This document shows, piece by piece, positions 9,262 to 18,282 of a stretch of DNA of 64,000 bases. This stretch comes from Desulfobacteraceae bacterium (GTDB lineage: Bacteria > Desulfobacterota > Desulfobacteria > Desulfobacterales > JACKCP01): contig JACKCP010000007.1 in assembly GCA_020633955.1 (NCBI GenBank), forward strand, positions 62,001 through 126,000, written 5' to 3'. Each line of letters starts with the position of its first letter. Positions within the stretch are counted from its first letter, which is position 1. The notes below the pieces were generated by a model that had not been told where the DNA came from, did not search any database, and was given only the letters and a program-made list of their open reading frames with translations. The translations under genes were made by a program, and so were the position numbers.

Positions 9262-9716
9262 AAGTTATTACCTTTTTTGAAAATGAAAAAATCAAATTGG
9301 GATTTACATAAAATTATAATCCCCGTTAAACCTCCTGCAACAGCCATGCCAATATCAAGCGGGTCATAAGTGCCGTTTCTGAAGTACTGTTTAAGGTAAT
9401 AAAAATCTCCAGGTAAAAAATTGATAAATAAATCAGGGTATTTTTGGCCGATTTCAAAAAAAATCTGGATTGCTGTCCAGAAAACACAAATAAAAACAGC
9501 TGATTTTTTTTTTCTTTCAATAAAAGGGGAGGATATAAGAATCATGGAAACAGTGTGAAAAAAAGCAGGTGATGAAAATATAACAATTTCTGGAAGATGA
9601 AATAACAGTTTTATTTCTGAAATAAAAAATGGTGAGGTTTGTCTTGCCAGTGCGTAAATCAGGCAGCCGGAAGTAAACAAACATATTCCGGCAATAAAAT
9701 TCATTTTGTTTTCCAT
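9237..9716 (-). CDS. Small integral membrane protein, VanZ-like C-terminus
   Basis: 159 residues with about four hydrophobic segments (roughly 7-25, 44-62, 70-87, 121-139) and basic loops. The stretch GTYDPLDIGMAVAGGLTG before the last helix resembles the R/T-x-D-x-x-D-I-x-x-N-x-x-G signature of VanZ-like proteins; otherwise it is not recognised. It is the first gene of a three-gene minus-strand unit with the two Ig-repeat proteins, and it overlaps the next gene by 25 bp in a different frame. A GGAG lies about 12 bases before the ATG. Function unknown. Confidence 0.6.
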   Translation of the reverse strand: MENKMNFIAGICLFTSGCLIYALARQTSPFFISEIKLLFHLPEIVIFSSPAFFHTVSMILISSPFIERKKKSAVFICVFWTAIQIFFEIGQKYPDLFINFLPGDFYYLKQYFRNGTYDPLDIGMAVAGGLTGIIILCKSQFDFFIFKKGNNLCQKKTRA

Positions 9717-9779
9717 AATTATTTATCTCCATCTGGCTTGAGCTTAAGTCTTATCAGCTGAATAATGAATCAATATATT

Positions 9780-9924
9780 TAGCTGTCGAACGAAAACGGT
9801 CTTATTGCTCTGTTTTGGAGTCAGATTCAAACTTTTACCCTTAAAATACTCTATGTATCCTGATGGTTATATTTTTCATCCTCCGGAACTGAACAGAAAA
9901 TCCTCGTTTTCAGCCAATCACTAT
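9780..9924 (-). repeat. Palindromic intergenic repeat, family B, full copy
   Basis: Reverse-orientation copy of the element at 62525-62670. Shared blocks include GTCAGATT, AAAATACTC-ATGTATCCT at the centre, ATTTTTCAT, and a TTTTC-GCCA-TCACTA end. It sits between the divergent membrane-protein gene and fliK, upstream of the fliK promoter. Confidence 0.7.
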
Positions 9925-10102
9925 TTGTCATAGACAAGATATCGGAAAAAAAAATTATCGATTTAGGTAATTTTTTTTTGTGGTGGGAAAGTTTTTCCTG
10001 TTTTTACCTGAAAATTATGGAAAAAGTTTCTGTTATTTTGGCGCATTATTTTTTCTTTTTTATAACTATTTGAAATAACATGGTTTTATTTGTGTCAAAA
10101 AA

Positions 10103-10120
10103 TTGGCACACACATTGCTT
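10103..10120 (+). promoter_or_regulatory. Sigma-54 (-24/-12) promoter of fliK-flgD-flgE
   Basis: TTGGCACACACATTGCTT matches the RpoN consensus: TGGCAC, five bases, TTGCT, with the GG and GC doublets 12 bases apart. It lies about 36 bp before the fliK start codon. This fits the class of hook genes that are sigma-54-dependent in many proteobacteria. It needs an AAA+ activator; candidate activator sites upstream were not recognised. Confidence 0.88.
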
Positions 10121-10155
10121 TTCAATAACCAACAAAAATTATACGGGAGCTTGCT

Positions 10156-12045
10156 ATGTATACCAATTTATTTTTTTCGGAATTTTATCAGACAAGTATG
10201 TTTGAGGCTTCTGTTAAAACATCTGTCAGATCAGAAAAAAGCAATGGTTTTGATTCATTCTTGAGTAAATATCAGAGTGGAGATTTTGATTTTGTGAAGG
10301 CATCTTCTTCCAGTGCAACATCAAAGCTGAATAAGCTCAAGGATATTTCTGACCCTAATGAAAAAATTATAAGTCTTCTGGTTGATCATATGAAAGAGGT
10401 TTTGAGAAATATCTCTGAAGGTTCATCTGTTGTTAGTTTTTCATTTACTGAAATTTCTTCTTTAAGGCAGGTTCTTGTCTCATCGGAGAACTTATCTATT
10501 GATGAAATAAACAGCTTTTTAAATGCAAATGCAAGTTCAGGTTCATACCTTCCAGATGTTTTATCTTCCCTTGATAATATAAATCAGGAGAAGATAAACT
10601 CTGAAAACGTTTATTTTCCTTTTTCCCTTGTTCCATATTTTGCAACTGCACTTGAAAGTATCGGCGTTAAGCCCTTTGATATAACAGAAACCATTGAATC
10701 TTCATCTGACGTTGAAAAAGGATTTTCACTGAAAAGTTTTCTTGAAAATCTTGACAGGATAAAAGCGGAGTCAATTGAAAAAATTAATAGCATGGCAAAT
10801 GATGAGTCAGTAAGTTCCCTGATAGGTCTTGATCAAAAAGCACTGTTGAAAAACGATACGGATTTAATTGAGTACAGCAGGCTTGAATCTGTTGTAAAGG
10901 GGATTGAGACAATTCAATCGGTTTTCAGTCTTTCAGGCTCTGAAGAATCTTTAATCAAGCTTGATAAAAATTCTCTTAATAAATTTGTTGCAGCCATGGA
11001 AAAAAGACTTAACTCAAAAATATCAGACCTGGATCTTTATAAAAAATCAATATTAAGCTCTTCCAAAGAGAAAGAGTCTGATTTTGTAAAAAGTCTTTTG
11101 GATATAAAAGGGGATATAAGCGGTGAGTCTGACATTATTCAAAAAAATTTTATAACTAATGAATTTAATAAAAAAATTGTTGAAGAGTCTTTCATGGCAT
11201 GGAAGAGAAATCAAAGACTTTTATCTGAGGAGAATTTAAATATTCAAAAATCAGAATATGAACAGAAACTCTTTGAAAAATCTGGCGAGTATTCCCTTTT
11301 TACAAGTAATCCATCAGGTCAGTCAGGTATTGACAGTGTATTGCATTTTAATAACCCTCTTTTAAATTCTGTATTAAATGAAATGATTCAGTCACAGACT
11401 CTGTCTGATAACTTTGACTTTGATATCAAAGATTCAGACAATGGTGACAATGATTTAAACACACTTTTCAAGTCTGCTGTGAAGAATCTTAAGAAGGAGT
11501 TTTCAAGGGATTCTTCAGAAGACGGATCAGATTATATGGACAGGTCTTCTTCAAAAGGCTCAGGAGAGGTTTTGAAAAGTACTCAGTCAAGCTCAGGGAC
11601 AAATCTTTCAAAACAGGTAATGGAGCAGATTGAAAAACAGATTTTAAGAACTGTAAAGCTTGGAGAAAAAGAAGTTTCATTCAGGCTTAATCCTCCAGAT
11701 CTGGGCAGGCTGCATTTGAAAATTGAAAGTGTGAGAAACGGACTGAATATAAAAATAATTGCAGAAAAAAGTTCAACCCATGAAATTATGGTCCAACAGG
11801 CCCAGGAATTTAAAAATCAGCTTCAGTCTCAGGGAATGCAGGTTTCTGAGGTAAATGTGGAACTTGCACAGAATTTTGATCAGGCAATGGCAAGGGAAAG
11901 AAAAAACAGTTTTGAAAATAATTCAAAAAATAAAAATGCGCCTGAAATAAGAGGTCTTAACAGTGGAAACAAATCCGAAACAGTATCTGGAATTGTGAGC
12001 CGGAAAAGTATTTTTTCTGATAATGCCTTGGATCTTATGGTTTAG
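10156..12045 (+). CDS. fliK: Flagellar hook-length control protein
   Basis: 629-residue FliK, the secreted ruler that senses hook length and makes FlhB switch export from rod/hook to filament substrates. The long Ser/Lys/Glu-rich N-terminal part is poorly conserved, as usual. The C-terminal Flg_hook domain (about residues 485-580) shows VSFRLNPPDLGRLHLKIE and the following LNIKI and QSQGMQVSEVNVE segments. It is first in the operon with flgD and flgE, 8 bp before flgD, behind a sigma-54 promoter. A second FliK-like gene occurs at 39536. Confidence 0.88.
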   Translation: MYTNLFFSEFYQTSMFEASVKTSVRSEKSNGFDSFLSKYQSGDFDFVKASSSSATSKLNKLKDISDPNEKIISLLVDHMKEVLRNISEGSSVVSFSFTEISSLRQVLVSSENLSIDEINSFLNANASSGSYLPDVLSSLDNINQEKINSENVYFPFSLVPYFATALESIGVKPFDITETIESSSDVEKGFSLKSFLENLDRIKAESIEKINSMANDESVSSLIGLDQKALLKNDTDLIEYSRLESVVKGIETIQSVFSLSGSEESLIKLDKNSLNKFVAAMEKRLNSKISDLDLYKKSILSSSKEKESDFVKSLLDIKGDISGESDIIQKNFITNEFNKKIVEESFMAWKRNQRLLSEENLNIQKSEYEQKLFEKSGEYSLFTSNPSGQSGIDSVLHFNNPLLNSVLNEMIQSQTLSDNFDFDIKDSDNGDNDLNTLFKSAVKNLKKEFSRDSSEDGSDYMDRSSSKGSGEVLKSTQSSSGTNLSKQVMEQIEKQILRTVKLGEKEVSFRLNPPDLGRLHLKIESVRNGLNIKIIAEKSSTHEIMVQQAQEFKNQLQSQGMQVSEVNVELAQNFDQAMARERKNSFENNSKNKNAPEIRGLNSGNKSETVSGIVSRKSIFSDNALDLMV

Positions 12046-12053
12046 GAGGAGCT

Positions 12054-13145
12054 ATGACTGCTGTATCAGAATCATTAAACAGTATTACAAACTATAGTGA
12101 CTACATGGCTGAAAAAAACAAGTCTGATGATGATCTGGGAATGAATGATTTTCTTACCATGCTTGTAGCACAACTTCAGCACCAGGATCCTCTGAACCCA
12201 ATGGAATCCCAGGACTTTACAGCTCAGCTGACTCAGTTTTCCCAGCTTGAAGCTCAGTTCAAGTCAAACACTATTCTTGAACAGATTTCGGAGGCTTTGA
12301 GCATGCAGACTGGAAAAAGTGCTGAAGACTACCTTGATAAGTATGTTACAGCTTCCGTAGACACAATAGATGTGACAAATGCAACGGCAACAGGAGGGTT
12401 TTATACTCTTGAAGAAGCTGCAGATGTAACAATTACAATTTACGATAAAAATGGCAAGGTTGTTCAGAAAATAGATGCTGGTCAAAAGGAAGCAGGTTCC
12501 TACAATATAGACTGGGACGGAAGGGATGAAGAAGGTAATCCCCTTGAAGACGGTACCTATAAATATTATGTGGAAGCTCTTACATCTTCAGGTTATTCCC
12601 CGGTTACCACATCTGTAAGTGGAAAAGTTCAATCTATAATGTATCAGGGGGATAAACAATATCTCGTTGTTCAGGGAGTTCTTGTTTCTCCTGATTCTGT
12701 AGTTGAGGCAAAAACCGAAACATCATCCGAATTTGAACCTGGAACAACTTTTGATTATCTGGGAAAAACAGTTAAAGCTTCAACAGCTGCAATATCAGTT
12801 GCTTCCGGAAATGTTAAAAGTACTCTTCCTTCTTTCGTGTCGGAAAATGACACATCTGTAAGAATAAATATAATGAACTCAACAGGCCAGATTGTATATT
12901 CATATTATAACGGAAATATTGAAGCAGGAGAACCGGTTCAGATTGAATGGGATGGTATGGATCAGAACGGAGATCCTGTACCTGACGGTTATTATTACTA
13001 CAATGGCGTAACATCAGGCAGTACTAAGATCGATACTTCTGTTGAGGGTGAGGTTTCAGGGGTATATTACGAAAACGGAAGGCATTTTCTTGATATTGAC
13101 GGAGTAAGAGTTTCTCCCGAATATATAGAGGCTGTTAAAGGATAA
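12054..13145 (+). CDS. flgD: Flagellar hook-capping protein with duplicated C-terminal module
   Basis: Scaffold cap that directs assembly of FlgE into the hook and then leaves. The conserved N-terminal FlgD domain is plain (NDFLTMLVAQLQHQDPLNPM, about residues 27-46, then QLTQFSQLEAQ). The protein is 363 residues against about 220-240 usually, because the FlgD Ig-like/tudor-like module occurs twice: about 102-225 (IDWDGRDEEGNPLEDGTY; SGKVQSIMYQGDKQYL) and about 246-360 (IEWDGMDQNGDPVPDGYY; EGEVSGVYYENGRHFL). An AGGAGG-type ribosome site precedes ATG 12054. Confidence 0.92.
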   Translation: MTAVSESLNSITNYSDYMAEKNKSDDDLGMNDFLTMLVAQLQHQDPLNPMESQDFTAQLTQFSQLEAQFKSNTILEQISEALSMQTGKSAEDYLDKYVTASVDTIDVTNATATGGFYTLEEAADVTITIYDKNGKVVQKIDAGQKEAGSYNIDWDGRDEEGNPLEDGTYKYYVEALTSSGYSPVTTSVSGKVQSIMYQGDKQYLVVQGVLVSPDSVVEAKTETSSEFEPGTTFDYLGKTVKASTAAISVASGNVKSTLPSFVSENDTSVRINIMNSTGQIVYSYYNGNIEAGEPVQIEWDGMDQNGDPVPDGYYYYNGVTSGSTKIDTSVEGEVSGVYYENGRHFLDIDGVRVSPEYIEAVKG

Positions 13146-13185
13146 TCACCGGAAATTCCGGGTAATTAAATAAGGAGGGTGGATC

Positions 13186-15987
13186 ATGTCCCTTACAAGT
13201 TCATTGTATACAGGCACAAGCGGATTGACTAACATGGGTAACTCCATGCAGGTAATAGGCGATAATATTTCCAACGTAAATACTGTTGGTTTTAAAGGGA
13301 ACAGGTCGCTTTTTGCAGATCTTTTGAACCAGAGTATAGCAACTCAGTCTGGTTCCTCTCAGGTTGGACGAGGAACAGCAATTCAGATTGTTGATACTTC
13401 ATTCCAGCAGGGTTCATTTGAATCAACAGGTAATACCACTGACCTTTCAATAGGCGGGAATGGTTTTTTTCAGCTGAGGGACAAAAACTCACAGCAGGTT
13501 TACTACACAAGAGCCGGGAATTTTACCTTTGACAAAAATGGTCAGCTGATAAATCCTGACGGCTTTATCCTTCAGGGCTGGGAACTGGATGAGGAAACTG
13601 GAGATGATATCGGTGCAATAAAAGATATTGTACTTGACTCATTTACATCTCCGCCAAAAAAGACAGATACCATAAATATGGTAACCAACCTTGACGCAGA
13701 TGCCGAAAGCCAGACAATTGTTCTTGCCAATGCCTGGGATTCAACTGATGATGATTTTATTGCCCCAAACAACTATGAATATCAGAGTGTTGTAAAAGTA
13801 TACGACTCACTTGGAAGTACCCATGACCTTACAATATACTATGATAAAAAGGCAGGTTCAACCTGGGAATATCTTGTTACATGCAATCCTGATGAAGATC
13901 AGAGAAATCTTGTTCAGGGTACATCTGCAAAAGGCCTTCTTGCAAGAGGAGAAATAAAATTCAATGAAAGCGACGGCTCTGTAAGAGATATGACAATGGA
14001 AAAATTTACGGGAATAGTAGGTAATGTAAGATCTTACGGAGTCAATAAAGAAGAAGATATAACATTTAGAATAGAAAAATATGACAGCATGGCCCTGGAC
14101 GGATTTGATTTTCATCTTGAGTTTGACGGCAATACCTGGAAGTTCCAGGACGTGTCAGGACCTCTTGGACTGGCAGACGGTGTTGTTGATGCATTTGACA
14201 AACCTGCAAATTATCCAAACGCAGAAATAATGACAACAAGCAATGAAAAGAAAATAGAAATAAGATTTGATCCTGATCTTACAGACCCCAAACCTGAGCC
14301 TGATCTTGTTATTTATATGGATAATGATGCTGCTGCAACAGATTCGCTTCATTTTGATATAAACAGAACTCTTGATATTCACAAACAGGATGTTACCAAT
14401 TTAAGATACGAAGGTGATACCGGAAATGATAATACAACTCTTATGATTAATGATCCAAGCGCAATGATAAGAGATGTTGAAGATATGAACCTTGTCTGGG
14501 ATCCAATAAATGAATCATGGTACCTTTCCTATCCGACTCAGGAAGGAATAGTTGATAATAACCTTGGAATATTTGAAATAGATGATGGTACCGGTACTCT
14601 TCCAGCCCTTGATAATGAGGCTTCAATAACTGTGAACAACCCGGAAGTTCTTACCTACAGAACAGGAAACATAAATGCTGTGTGGAGCGGTACAAACTGG
14701 TATTTTGAAGATCCTGCCAAGTTTGTTAGGGGGACTGGAGAAATAATAACAACTCCAACTGTAACTCATAACAATCCTTCGGTTTTCACAAAAGCATCTA
14801 CAGTTAACTATGCTCTTAATTATGACGGTTCCGGAAACTGGAGCTTTGCAAATATTGATGCCGTAAGAACAGATTATCCTGCGGTTCAGGTTTTGACAGC
14901 TTCAAGTGATGAAAACCAGGTTCAGATAGATTTTGACGGTGACAACGCTGCTGATCTTACTTATGCTTTTGCTGCTCCGCTTGATACAACCGGCGTAACT
15001 CCAAGTACAATGTCATTTAAAATAGATCCTTTCCCAAACCTTGAATATCCGGGAGCAAGGATTATCACAACCGATGCCAGCAACTTTGCAATAGATTTTG
15101 ACGGAAATGCAACACCTGACATGAGTTTTTCTCTTACTGATACACTTGGAGCTCCTGTTGCAGCTGCAGCAAACAACATTGTAACATTTAACGTTGACCC
15201 AAGGGCTGTTCCGGAAGACTACCCAAATGCTGTTGTTAAAGGGGATAAAGACAGTGTTTACATAGATCTTGACGGATCAGGCGGAGAAAATGATACCAAG
15301 GATGTGGTATTTACTTTTACAGAGTCACTTGGAACAGGAACTGACGCTGAAAACAGTCTTATAAATTTTGACTTGATAGGCGGCACTTCATGGACTGAAA
15401 TTGAAAAGGCGGATATTGCAACAGAAGGTTATTTTTCCTTTATGGCAGATTTTCTCGGAGCAACAGGAGAATTTGGTCCAAACGGGACATTTGAAACAAC
15501 AGAGCAGGACATGAAATTTGACATTGGTGTTTTATATGATGGAATCAGTTTCAAGAAAAGTTCACTTTCAACAACCCAGTATGCAAAATCATCATCTACA
15601 ACATTTCAGTCTGCAAACGGCTACGGAGCCGGAGATCTTGAAGGTGTAAATGTTTCAGGTGACGGAATGATCACAGGCGTATATTCAAACGGTGAGCAGA
15701 TTCCTCTTTACAGGGTTTCACTTGCAAAATTCCTAAGCGATCAGGGACTTTATAAAGAAGGAGGAAACCTTTACCGTGAAACCAGATCAAGCGGTGATGC
15801 CATAACAGGAAAACCTGGAGAAAACGGACTTGGAAGCATATCTCCAAACTCCCTTGAAATGTCAAACGTTGATATTGCTGACGAGTTTGTTTCAATGATT
15901 ACAACCCAGAGAGGTTTTCAGGCAAACTCAAAAATTGTAACAACAGTTGATGACATGCTTTCCGAAGTAATAAATATGAAGAGATAG
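13186..15987 (+). CDS. flgE: Flagellar hook protein, enlarged
   Basis: Main subunit of the external hook. The N-terminal rod-type helix (SLYTGTSGLTNMGNSMQVIG with NISNVNTVGFKG) and the C-terminal helix (EFVSMITTQRGFQANSKIV, VINMKR) are intact. The protein is 933 residues, about twice the usual size. The extra length is in the exposed middle, where four related stretches begin with a Y-P-x-A segment at about residues 342, 563, 620 and 678 and continue into FDGD/DLDG-type acidic turns (DFDGDNAADL, DFDGNATPDM, DLDGSGGENDT), perhaps metal-binding. A strong GGAGGG site precedes the ATG, and a terminator follows at 15995. Confidence 0.93.
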   Translation: MSLTSSLYTGTSGLTNMGNSMQVIGDNISNVNTVGFKGNRSLFADLLNQSIATQSGSSQVGRGTAIQIVDTSFQQGSFESTGNTTDLSIGGNGFFQLRDKNSQQVYYTRAGNFTFDKNGQLINPDGFILQGWELDEETGDDIGAIKDIVLDSFTSPPKKTDTINMVTNLDADAESQTIVLANAWDSTDDDFIAPNNYEYQSVVKVYDSLGSTHDLTIYYDKKAGSTWEYLVTCNPDEDQRNLVQGTSAKGLLARGEIKFNESDGSVRDMTMEKFTGIVGNVRSYGVNKEEDITFRIEKYDSMALDGFDFHLEFDGNTWKFQDVSGPLGLADGVVDAFDKPANYPNAEIMTTSNEKKIEIRFDPDLTDPKPEPDLVIYMDNDAAATDSLHFDINRTLDIHKQDVTNLRYEGDTGNDNTTLMINDPSAMIRDVEDMNLVWDPINESWYLSYPTQEGIVDNNLGIFEIDDGTGTLPALDNEASITVNNPEVLTYRTGNINAVWSGTNWYFEDPAKFVRGTGEIITTPTVTHNNPSVFTKASTVNYALNYDGSGNWSFANIDAVRTDYPAVQVLTASSDENQVQIDFDGDNAADLTYAFAAPLDTTGVTPSTMSFKIDPFPNLEYPGARIITTDASNFAIDFDGNATPDMSFSLTDTLGAPVAAAANNIVTFNVDPRAVPEDYPNAVVKGDKDSVYIDLDGSGGENDTKDVVFTFTESLGTGTDAENSLINFDLIGGTSWTEIEKADIATEGYFSFMADFLGATGEFGPNGTFETTEQDMKFDIGVLYDGISFKKSSLSTTQYAKSSSTTFQSANGYGAGDLEGVNVSGDGMITGVYSNGEQIPLYRVSLAKFLSDQGLYKEGGNLYRETRSSGDAITGKPGENGLGSISPNSLEMSNVDIADEFVSMITTQRGFQANSKIVTTVDDMLSEVINMKR

Positions 15988-15994
15988 TAAAAAA

Positions 15995-16029
15995 TACCTT
16001 CCCCTTTAAAAAGGGGAGGGTAATTTTTT
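15995..16029 (+). terminator. Rho-independent terminator of fliK-flgD-flgE
   Basis: Stem TACCTTCCCC (15995-16004) with GGGGAGGGTA (16013-16022), one G-U pair, an 8-base loop and TTTTTT. It starts eight bases after the flgE stop. Confidence 0.9.
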
Positions 16030-16205
16030 CCTTATGGTGCTGAAATGTCTGGTAACAAAAGCAGCAAAGAAAATTATAGTATTATCCTTATTAAATGGAT
16101 TTACCCTGAATTTTTTTAAAGCGCCTTTTACTTCGGTCAAAAAAACTTATTTTCTGTATTTAAACCCGAATACAGCATTAATAAGGCTATTGTGTAAAAA
16201 ATCTT

Positions 16206-16793
16206 TTATGGCATCCATTCAACAATTTCATGGGAACTGTTTTGTTCCATCCACAAATTAAACGACTCAATATCTTTAACACCGCCTTCAAGTACAGACT
16301 TGTAAATTAAAATGCCGGGGATTTTTTCCTTATCATTTAAACTGTTTTTTATACTTAAAATTATATTTTTTGTTTCCTGTGTCAGAACAGAAGAAATTCT
16401 GTCTGCAACCGTTTCAAAATATCCGGCATATGGAGAGTTTTTCAGGATATGAATTATATCAATCTGCCACATTTTTTTATCTTCATCTTCATAAAGAAGA
16501 TGCCATTCAAGACATTGATCGGGCTGATCAAGAAGATTTCTGAAAAGAACTTCCTTTACTGAGGGGTTTTCTGATATTTCAGAAATTATGGAAAAGCTTT
16601 CCTTTAAAGATAAAGGATCGGTATAAACATGAAAATCTATATCATAATTATTTAGAATAAGTCCTGTTCTCATAGAGCCTACAAGATTGATCTCCGCACC
16701 TCTGGACTCAAATGCACTGATAATATTAAGTTGTTCTATTATTTTAAGACCTTTGGTTTTTATTTCTTCAGATCTTTTTAAAAGATTGTTCAT
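16206..16793 (-). CDS. Nucleotidyltransferase-fold protein
   Basis: 195 residues. The active-site pattern of the polymerase-beta-like nucleotidyltransferase superfamily is visible: GSMRTG (about 41-46), the metal-binding D-x-D in YDIDFHVY (about 50-57) and a third Asp in WQIDIIHI (about 109-116). It lacks a recognisable acceptor-binding domain, so the substrate is unknown; aminoglycoside adenylyltransferase-like or tRNA/protein-modifying relatives are possible. It is monocistronic, convergent with flgE, with about 175 bp between the flgE terminator and its stop. No toxin-antitoxin partner (HEPN/MNT type) is seen beside it. Confidence 0.65.
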   Translation of the reverse strand: MNNLLKRSEEIKTKGLKIIEQLNIISAFESRGAEINLVGSMRTGLILNNYDIDFHVYTDPLSLKESFSIISEISENPSVKEVLFRNLLDQPDQCLEWHLLYEDEDKKMWQIDIIHILKNSPYAGYFETVADRISSVLTQETKNIILSIKNSLNDKEKIPGILIYKSVLEGGVKDIESFNLWMEQNSSHEIVEWMP

Positions 16794-17107
16794 TATTTTT
16801 TCCAGTTTCTAAATTGAAGATAAAAACTTTCAGGATAAACTACTTATTCAAATCATAAAAAACAAGCAAAATACATTTTCATAGAGGCTTTTTGGGGCAT
16901 GGTCCCATACATCTATTAAGTGAGAGTTTAGTGCTGGGGGCAGGCGGTATTCACCAGTTTTTGGCCTCAGAAATAATTTCTTTCAAAGACTGACAAATTT
17001 ACCTTTTAAAGCCTTTATAATATGCACGAATCTTGCATAAGTCGGGCTCTCTTTATTCCTAAAAGAGGCTATTGATAAAGTTCAATAATTTATAATGACA
17101 ATCTGTA
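16794..17107. other. 314-bp intergenic region
   Basis: Lies between the ends of two minus-strand genes (start of the nucleotidyltransferase and stop of rho). No open reading frame, strong terminator or repeat was recognised. A small CTCTTT/AAAGAG stem near 17048-17070 lacks a T-run on the rho transcript strand. Confidence 0.4.
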
Positions 17108-18172
17108 CTATATAAAACTCAAAAACTGTTCCATTGCATCTTTTTCGTCCAGGGATGAAATACTTCTGCGGATTTCGTTTATTTGCTTCAGCTCCTCTTC
17201 ATCATGTATAAGCTCTTCCTTGCGTGTACCTGATTCTCTGATATTGATCGCCGGCCATACTCTGTTTTCAGAACATTTGCGGCTCAAAACAAGATCCATA
17301 TTACCGGTTCCCTTAAACTCCTGAAAAATAACATCATCCATTCTACTGCCGGTATCTTTTAATATGGTTGCGATATTAGTCAGAGAGCCTCCTCCTTCAA
17401 GATTTCGTGCTGCACCGAAATAAGCGCGTGGAGTGGCAAGTGCCTTTGCTCCCACACCTCCTGACATTGTTTTTCCACCGCTGTCTGTGCCGCTGTTAAA
17501 TGCACGGGCCATTCTGGTCAGAGAATCTATTAGAACCACAACATCATTGCCGGCTTCGGCACACCTGATAGCACTGTTTATGGTCAGCCTTGCCATTCTC
17601 AGGTGACTGGATATACCCTGGTCTGAAGAAGATGAAAGAACAATCGCATCTGAGAGCTCCCTTCTGAATGCTGTCACCTCCTCTGGCCGCTCATCCACAA
17701 GAAGAACAAAAACAACAGCTTCCGGGTGATTCTTTACAATTGAATCTGCCATGTGCTTAAGAATTGTTGTTTTTCCAGATTTAGGCGGTGAAATGATAAG
17801 CCCACGCTGTCCTTTTCCAACCGGAACTATAAGATCAAGAGCTTTGCCGGTTACATCATCCGGACCTTGAATCATGGAGTATTTCTCAAAGGGATCAATA
17901 CTCACCCGATCCCGAAATGGTACCATATTCAAATAATCTTCAACAGAAAGGTTGCTTATCCTTGTTATATCAGCCAGCCTGTAATTGGAGTTTCTCTTAT
18001 CTCCGGGTACACCGTACCCGTCTATCATGACGCCTTCCCGGAGGTTAAAGCGTTTTATAAGACCCACAGGGACAAAGGTGTCTTGAGGACTACTTTGAAA
18101 ATTATTGTCAATATTGCGCAGGAATCCAAAACCCCTGTCATTTAATTCTAAAAAACCTATAACTTGTTGCAT
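17108..18172 (-). CDS. rho: Transcription termination factor Rho, short form
   Basis: RNA-dependent ATPase/helicase that ends transcription. At 354 residues it is about 65 short of E. coli Rho. It starts directly in the cold-shock RNA-binding domain (GFLELNDRGFGFLRN, residues 6-20), so the N-terminal helical Rho_N domain is missing. The ATPase core is complete: GQRGLIISPPKSGKTT (121-136), LLVDERPEEVT, DSLTRMARAFN, GGVGAKALATPRAYFGAARN, and TGSRMDDVIFQEFKGTGNM. AGGAG precedes ATG 18172, which supports the short start. A perfect 8-bp hairpin (AGAATTTT/AAAATTCT, 18244-18264) lies upstream. Whether this is the only Rho or a second paralogue cannot be told from the window. Confidence 0.9.
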   Translation of the reverse strand: MQQVIGFLELNDRGFGFLRNIDNNFQSSPQDTFVPVGLIKRFNLREGVMIDGYGVPGDKRNSNYRLADITRISNLSVEDYLNMVPFRDRVSIDPFEKYSMIQGPDDVTGKALDLIVPVGKGQRGLIISPPKSGKTTILKHMADSIVKNHPEAVVFVLLVDERPEEVTAFRRELSDAIVLSSSSDQGISSHLRMARLTINSAIRCAEAGNDVVVLIDSLTRMARAFNSGTDSGGKTMSGGVGAKALATPRAYFGAARNLEGGGSLTNIATILKDTGSRMDDVIFQEFKGTGNMDLVLSRKCSENRVWPAINIRESGTRKEELIHDEEELKQINEIRRSISSLDEKDAMEQFLSFI

Positions 18173-18282
18173 TTATTACTCCTGGTCCATCAACTGCATA
18201 AAAATGAGTCATCATTATTCAAGTTGTTTATTTATAAAATAAAAGAATTTTTCGATAAAATTCTGGAGACATAAGACTTTTT

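Noticed and set aside
13292..15895. Several 60-85-codon minus-strand frames inside flgE
   Set aside because: Shadow frames of a strongly supported gene; no start sites and low-complexity or Cys-rich compositions.
16034..16261. 75-codon plus-strand frame after the flgE terminator
   Set aside because: No ribosome site, begins in the terminator T-run and ends antisense to the nucleotidyltransferase.
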